The translations under genes and the position numbers were made by a program. Shown here one piece after another: positions 58,712-64,000 of a DNA stretch of 64,000 nt. The stretch's first letter is position 1; the number at the start of each line of letters is the position of its first letter. This stretch comes from Hymenopus coronatus (taxonomy: Eukaryota; Arthropoda; Insecta; Mantodea; Hymenopodidae), in assembly GCA_030762935.1 (NCBI GenBank), contig CM060895.1, positions 79,306,001 to 79,370,000 on the forward strand, read 5' to 3'. Below the pieces are notes generated by a model, which saw nothing but the letters and a program-made list of their open reading frames with translations, did not search any database and was not told the origin of the DNA.

Positions 58712-60598
58712 CCATCACTATCTTTCTTTCCGCAAGAAATTTTCTGGAGTGCAAGTCTATAAGAAACTAGAAAAAAAATCGAAAAGTATATAAATATATG
58801 AGTATACATTTCATCCCAAAATCATGGAATAACGTACAGTTAAATTAATGTTAATATTTCAAACATAAAAGTATATAGGTAAATATTGCTTAAATGAAAT
58901 CATCCTCTAATAAACATGTATTTATATCCTAATTCTCAATCTACTTTAGGGATTAGGAGGACCAGGGAGTCGGAGGGACAGCAGCTAACTGGAGCACAAG
59001 CACCGAAATAGGCTAAAGTTGTTTTTTTTTTCTTTCTTTCTTTCTTTTATTACAAAATGACCCTGGGAGGAAGAGGAGAGGGAGAAACTCTAAAGGCGAT
59101 CAGCCGGCACTCTAGAAGGACAAGACTCTTAGCGATTCCAATGAGCCACCAAGCAGCAACCTGAGGTTCTGTGGTAATCGAGACAGCTCCCAAGCCCAAC
59201 GGTGTCACCAAATTCCAGGAAGAAATATTTTCAGAGCACACATTCCAAAGTCATGGCGCAGCATACTGTAAGTTACCAATTTAGATAATGATGTTGAGAG
59301 AAGTGGTTAGCGTTGTTGCTTAACGGACTGCTTCCCCCTCTCTTGCCTCTCCCCACTATCTGTTCTACTGTGATGTCCGCCTGACAGTTACTCATCAATC
59401 ATGTCATCGTCACTGTAGGGGAAACATGCTCACTATTCATGCGGGCGCGCCTAGTGGAGCAAGAAGGTACACAGTGGGGAAATGTTCTCTTCGTGGCAAA
59501 ACAACATTCTTTCCTCCATTGTTCACCTATAACTGTTGTCGCCTGGTCATAGCCTAAAACAGATTAGATTAAAAATATGAAAGGAAATGATGGGTACAGG
59601 AAAAAATGGATAGGCAATACCTGGTAGAAGGGGAACCACTCTAGCAGGCTATCGCTATTAACCCGGTGTAATCACGAAAAATCATGGTCAGAATTGCAGC
59701 TCAACAGGAATTGAATTTGGGACCTGACAGGAAATTACCGTGAACGCATTTTGCTCTAACGACTTACTTATAACTAGGCAGCACATTTTATATAAACTCT
59801 ATTGTTTTCTGTTACACATATTTGCCTCACCTTCTGTGTTTACATGCTTTATGAACGTTTAAGTTTAAAGTAAAGCAATAGTGCCTAAAACGCCTACTTT
59901 ACTGTTAGTATCGATTTTATGCTCTAAATAAATTTTAATCACCAATTTTCCAGTATAACCTATTTTGCTGTGTAGCATTCGTATTTCTGTTTTATTTGTT
60001 CTTATACACAATCATAGAATCATAATTACATAATAAATATCTGCTATGATTATTAAAAAACTATTCGGTTATACACATCACGATAGAAAGCGGTAGAGGC
60101 TGTCGCGTCTGACGCGCATACTCGTGGACAAAACTTGGAGCAGAATTGAAGGGGCAGCGAGATGACTAGGTAAAGGTCATACCACAAAACTTGCGCCGTG
60201 CCACTTATTTTCAACTCTAAATTCAGCCATGACAATAGCTTGCCATAAATGCTGCGCTCGATTACATGTTGCAGTTGAACGCCTGTGAGTCGTGAGGAAT
60301 TCACTGCTCTTCTGGCCCGCACCAAACATGCTCTAAATACCACTACCAGATATGCAGTAGGCGTTTCAAGACAGATTTCAGCTTACAAGATAATTACTTT
60401 GTGACAAACGTCGTCATAAGTGTCGTCATAATTTAGAGAAAGTCTTATAATAATTGTGAGGCCAACTATAGCATTGATATTTGATCTTGATCTGCAACTG
60501 TGGGTACCTGTATCAGTTGTGAAATGTATTTTATTAGTCAATATTACACATTAAGTCATGATAAAATTATTAAATCGCCTACATCACTGCCTTAGTGA
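58712..60598. other. Unassigned, with one possible SINE head
   Basis: 59690-59785 on the complement has TAAGTCGTTAGAGC and CAAATTCAATTCC at tRNA spacing, a possible degraded SINE. A (TTTC)n patch lies at 59028-59048. Open frames at 59050-59241 and 60053-60343 (minus) match nothing known to me. Confidence 0.4.
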
Positions 60599-61115
60599 TT
60601 TTTACTTTCTCTTAACGTACAATGCCCATAGTAAGTAGAAAAGGTATCGTATTCCCCTCTAAACTTTGATGTCTAGATTTGACCAAAAATAGAAGTCTTC
60701 AGGAACCCTAAGTCCAAGAAAGCATTACTAGAAATAGGTCCGTGTAATGAATGTGTATGTTATGTCTTTGAGCAACATTACTCAAAAACGAAAAGTCGGT
60801 TAAATGCCAAACTTGATCATTAAGTTTAGTCTCTTTCAAGGATGCGACATGAAGATTTTCAAGAAACTTCTTCCACCCCAAAATACCCTTTACATGGAAA
60901 AACATCCTAATATTTTGTTTTTCCCAAAAATTGAAGTAACGATTTGCATTAAATGTGGTGTATTCAAAATATTTACATGACAAATAAAATGTATATCTTG
61001 TATTTTCTGGGCATAGCCTCTGAAGGCCTTTTCCTTCTGGATGACTGTTGTATAACTTGTAAGAAATAAGAGATGAAGACATTTTACTGTACAAAAATGT
61101 AGATTTCGTTTAAAG
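60599..61115 (+). repeat. R9 copy, 3'-truncated
   Basis: From TTTTACTTTCTCTTAACGTA through the core near 60997; broken near AAAGACAGTTTTTACT, where another copy begins. Confidence 0.85.
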
Positions 61116-61956
61116 ACAGTTTTTACTAGGTATTGCACTCCACCCAAAAATTCGATACCGAGATTTCACCGGAAATATATGTTTTAGGGTCGGTCCCCTT
61201 TATCTAAGAAAAGTATTTTCGGAAAAAGGTCCGTGTGTGTCCGTGTGTCTGTGAACACGATAACTCAAAAACGAAAAGTTGGTAAAATACCAAACTCAGT
61301 ATATAAGATTAGTATCTTCCAGGGATGCAACACGAAGATTTTGAGAAAAATCCCCCACCCCCAACTACCCTTTACACAATAATTTGTTCGAAAAGTTTGA
61401 TTTTCTCAAAAATGGCTAACGATTTTGATTAAAATTTCGTATATTAAAGATATTTAACCGACAAATAAAATGTTTATCTTGAATTTTCTGGGAATAGCCT
61501 CTGAAGATAGTTTATGCTGGATGAATTTTACTGAGTTTTGAATAACTGCTAAACCGTAAGAGATGGGCAAAAACTTGCTACACAAAAAAATGTAGAGCAC
61601 GTTAAAACACACAATTTATTTTGTATTCATTTTTTTCGTGGAGTTCGTCGTTTATGAGACATTCCTTATTTTTTATTTTCTGCAAAGAAAAACTTATAAT
61701 TTTCTCATACAGGAATTTGTCCATACAAGCAAAGGAACTTCAGTGACAGCAACCAGCTTTTGATTATCACTTAAACGCTATCAAAAAAAAAACTCCCTTA
61801 TTTTGCTTCTACTTACAAGGAAGAAAGTAATATGGCTATTTCTGATAATTTCTTACTGGTTAGCATGAAGTAAATATAAGTATGGGCATTTTAAGCATAA
61901 TTTGTTGCGGAGATGAAGAGAAAGACATGGAAATGGTACACATCAGATTTTTATTA
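61116..61956 (+). repeat. R9 copy, almost complete
   Basis: From ACAGTTTTTACTAGGTATTG (first 30 bases missing) to GGTACACATCAGATTTTTAT, with the core near 61490 and a GTGTGTGTCCGTGTGTC tract. Confidence 0.88.
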
Positions 61957-62318
61957 AATAAATTGTTTTGTGGAGTTAACCATGTCCGAGATATTCCCGC
62001 TATTATTTTCAGTTTTAAAATACTTTTCTCAAATGTAAATTTGTCATTCCTGTTTCCTTTGTTTTACTCCTGGCCAAGCAAAGAAAACCAAAGTTCTGTT
62101 ACATAGCAAGCAGCTTTTAAAAGATTTGACTATCGCGGTAGCCAAGTGAATTCCATTATTTCTTTTCTACTTACAAGGAACTAATTAAGTAATACTACAA
62201 TTTCTGCTAATGTTTATATTGACTACCATGAAATAGATTAAAGGATACACTTTTATAAGAATAGTCTGTTGCAGATTAGGAAGAGAAGGTCTTGTGAATG
62301 GAACATCATATTTTATTT
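61957..62318 (+). repeat. R9 3' half
   Basis: From TTTTGTGGAGTTAACCATG to GTGAATGGAACATCATATTTT. Third member of a head-to-tail series. Confidence 0.8.
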
Positions 62319-62675
62319 TATTCAAATATTTTTATATCTCCCCTTATTAATTTTATATAAGCCTATTTTAGCACCTAAAATATTAATTTTCTGTGCGCAA
62401 GCTTCCTCTACTTATAAAACTACGGCATGAATGTTTTATTACGGTTCTTGTTATTAATTAAAATAAATATGCTCATAGCTTGCTCACCTTGCTAGCTGTA
62501 ACGTCGCTAATGGGGGCTCCTCCAAACCAACACGATTTATATGTTGGTCATGACTTTCACTTTATGAGCTGTTTGCAGCTAATGTTGCGTTTAAAACATT
62601 ATATCCACTCAAAGCTGATTTATTACTCCGCTGAACATTATTATGTTGTTCATACCTTCAGAGCTGCGTATTCAT
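62319..62675. other. Unassigned
   Basis: No feature recognised. Confidence 0.4.
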
Positions 62676-62785
62676 ACTTTCTCTACTCGTACTTGCAATA
62701 GTAGGTTTAGAAGATATTGTATTCCACCCAAAAATCAATGTCCAAATTTCACAGGAAATATGTTTCAATGTTGCCTGAATTAAAA
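62676..62785 (+). repeat. R9 5' end, cut by an inverted copy
   Basis: TACTTTCTCTACTCGTACTT to GTTGCCTGAATTAAAAA. It continues at about 63640 after the inserted copy. Confidence 0.75.
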
Positions 62786-63636
62786 ATCTGATGTGTTCCA
62801 TTCACATGACTTTCTCTACATCTCTGAAAAAAATATTAAAAAGCTTATGCTTGTATTTACTTCATGACAATCGAGAAAAAAATTAGAATAGTCTTATTAC
62901 TTCCTTACTTGGAAGAAGAAGCGAAATAATGGAGTACCACAAATTAAAGTGATAGTCAAAAGCTAGTTGCTATGCAACTGAAGTTCCTTTGTTTATATAG
63001 GTAGCAGTTGATAAATTCCTGTATGAGAAAAGTGTGTTTTTCAAAGCTGAAACCAAAAACAAGAAATATCTAGAAAACGATCAACTATATGAAAAAAAAT
63101 GTATATAACATTAAATTGTGTGCTTTAATGTGCTCTGCATTTTCTGTGTGGTAAGTTTTTGTCTATCCCTTACGGTTTAGCAGTTATCCAAAATTCCGTA
63201 AAATTCATCCAGAATAAAGTAGTCGTCAGAGAAATACAGTGTATTTGTCAGGTAAATATATTTAACATACGAAATTTTAATCAAAATCGTTAGAGCCATT
63301 TTTGAGAAAATAAAACTTTTCGAATAAAGTTCCCTATAAAGGGTAGTTTGGGGTGGGGGAATTTTTCTCAAAATCTTCGTGTCGCATCCCTGGAAGATAT
63401 TAAACTTAAATACCAAGCTTGGTATTTTACCGACTTCTCGTAGTTGAGCTATCGTGTTCTCTCTCACACACACACGCACACGCACACGCACACGCACAGT
63501 TCTGAAAATACTTTTTTTGGATACAGGGTACCCTAAAACATATATTTCCGGTGAAATCTCGGTATCGAATTTTTGGGTGGAGTGCAATACCTGTTCTATA
63601 CACTATGTACATAGTATGTATAGACGGAGTAAAAAA
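62786..63636 (-). repeat. R9 copy, inverted, full length
   Basis: From AAAAATCTGATGTGTTCCAT to ATGTATAGACGGAGTAAAAA. Contains (CACACG)n at 63465-63498, the perfect palindrome at 63408-63427 and the terminal hairpin near 63593-63628. Confidence 0.9.
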
Positions 63637-63639
63637 AAA

Positions 63640-64000
63640 AAAAGATCGAAAAATGTCCACCGGTTAACCTGCCTTTTACATGGAAAAGATTTGAAAATTT
63701 TGTTTTTCTCAAAAGTGGTCCTAACAATTTTGATTATAGTGTCGTGTATTAAAGATATTTACATGTCAAATAAAATGTATATCTTGAAATCTCTGTGAAT
63801 AGCCTCTGAAGAGCTCTTCGTTCTGTATGAATTTTGCATAACTAGTAAACAGTGAGAGAAAGAACTTACAGCTCAAAAAAATGAAAATTCTGGGTGAATT
63901 TTACGGAATTTTTCATAAATACTAAACTGTAAGTAATGGACCAAAAATTACCACACAAAAATGTAGAGCACGTTAAAACACACAATTTATGTAACATACA
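63640..64000 (+). repeat. R9 copy, resumed after the insertion, cut by the window end
   Basis: From GATCGAAAAATGTCCACC through the core near 63785, which is followed by a partial repeat of GAATTTTGCATAA-type sequence near 63880, to the end of the window. Confidence 0.8.

Noticed and set aside
58443..58754. Frame with an Arg-Glu repeat resembling a coiled-coil protein
   Set aside because: The REREREREREREIR stretch is the (CT)n microsatellite read on the complement.
63177..63587. Minus-strand frame with Arg-Val repeats
   Set aside because: It is the translated (CACACG)n tract inside an R9 copy.

Overview
This is a repeat-dense stretch of an animal nuclear genome. The introns, spliceosomal GT-AG sites, tRNA-derived SINEs, non-LTR retrotransposons, Penelope-like, mariner-like and BED/hAT-like remnants, and the general AT richness fit an invertebrate, most likely an arthropod. 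I cannot name the species. There are no bacterial features: no operons, no CRISPR arrays, no rRNA.

One cellular gene can be supported. It is the 3' portion of a phosphatidylethanolamine-binding protein (PEBP/RKIP family) gene on the + strand. Three exons (2153-2290, 7801-7876, 18297-18444) join in frame with no stop codon and align without gaps to mammalian PEBP1. The 5' exon or exons lie upstream of the window or were not recognised. The predicted product is unusually rich in cysteine. Its second intron (7877-18296) is packed with transposons.

Layout: 0-18.5 kb is the PEBP gene, whose introns hold copies of a 0.9-kb repeat (called R9 here), SINEs, a minus-strand cluster of decayed Jockey-like LINEs (about 9.8-17.0 kb) and a DDE transposase remnant. 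From 18.5 to 26.2 kb there are R9 copies, a 465-bp inverted-repeat element and long unassigned DNA. From 26 to 41 kb there are a BED-finger remnant, a deleted mariner, LINE tails, a Penelope-like GIY-YIG nuclease fragment, two fold-back elements, SINEs, and a LINE nested in an R9 copy. From 41 to 64 kb there are more R9 copies, SINEs, a frameshifted DUF4817-type transposase and a roughly 1-kb element with long terminal inverted repeats.

R9 dominates the window, covering roughly 19 kb in about 35 pieces by hand-drawn boundaries. It has a terminal hairpin, a subterminal inverted motif, a built-in microsatellite and A/T-tract insertion sites, and it inserts into itself repeatedly at one A-rich position. 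That architecture resembles Helentron-associated non-autonomous elements (DINE-1-like); this class assignment is inference. R9 strands are given for the orientation that starts ACTTTCTCTA and ends CAGATTTTT. If the Helentron reading is right, the transposon's own 5' to 3' direction is the reverse.

SINE families are called S-A to S-D. Boundaries of repeats are by eye, usually good to about 5-20 bases. Most open reading frames in this window are chance frames inside repeats and are not annotated. No clearly new gene system was found.
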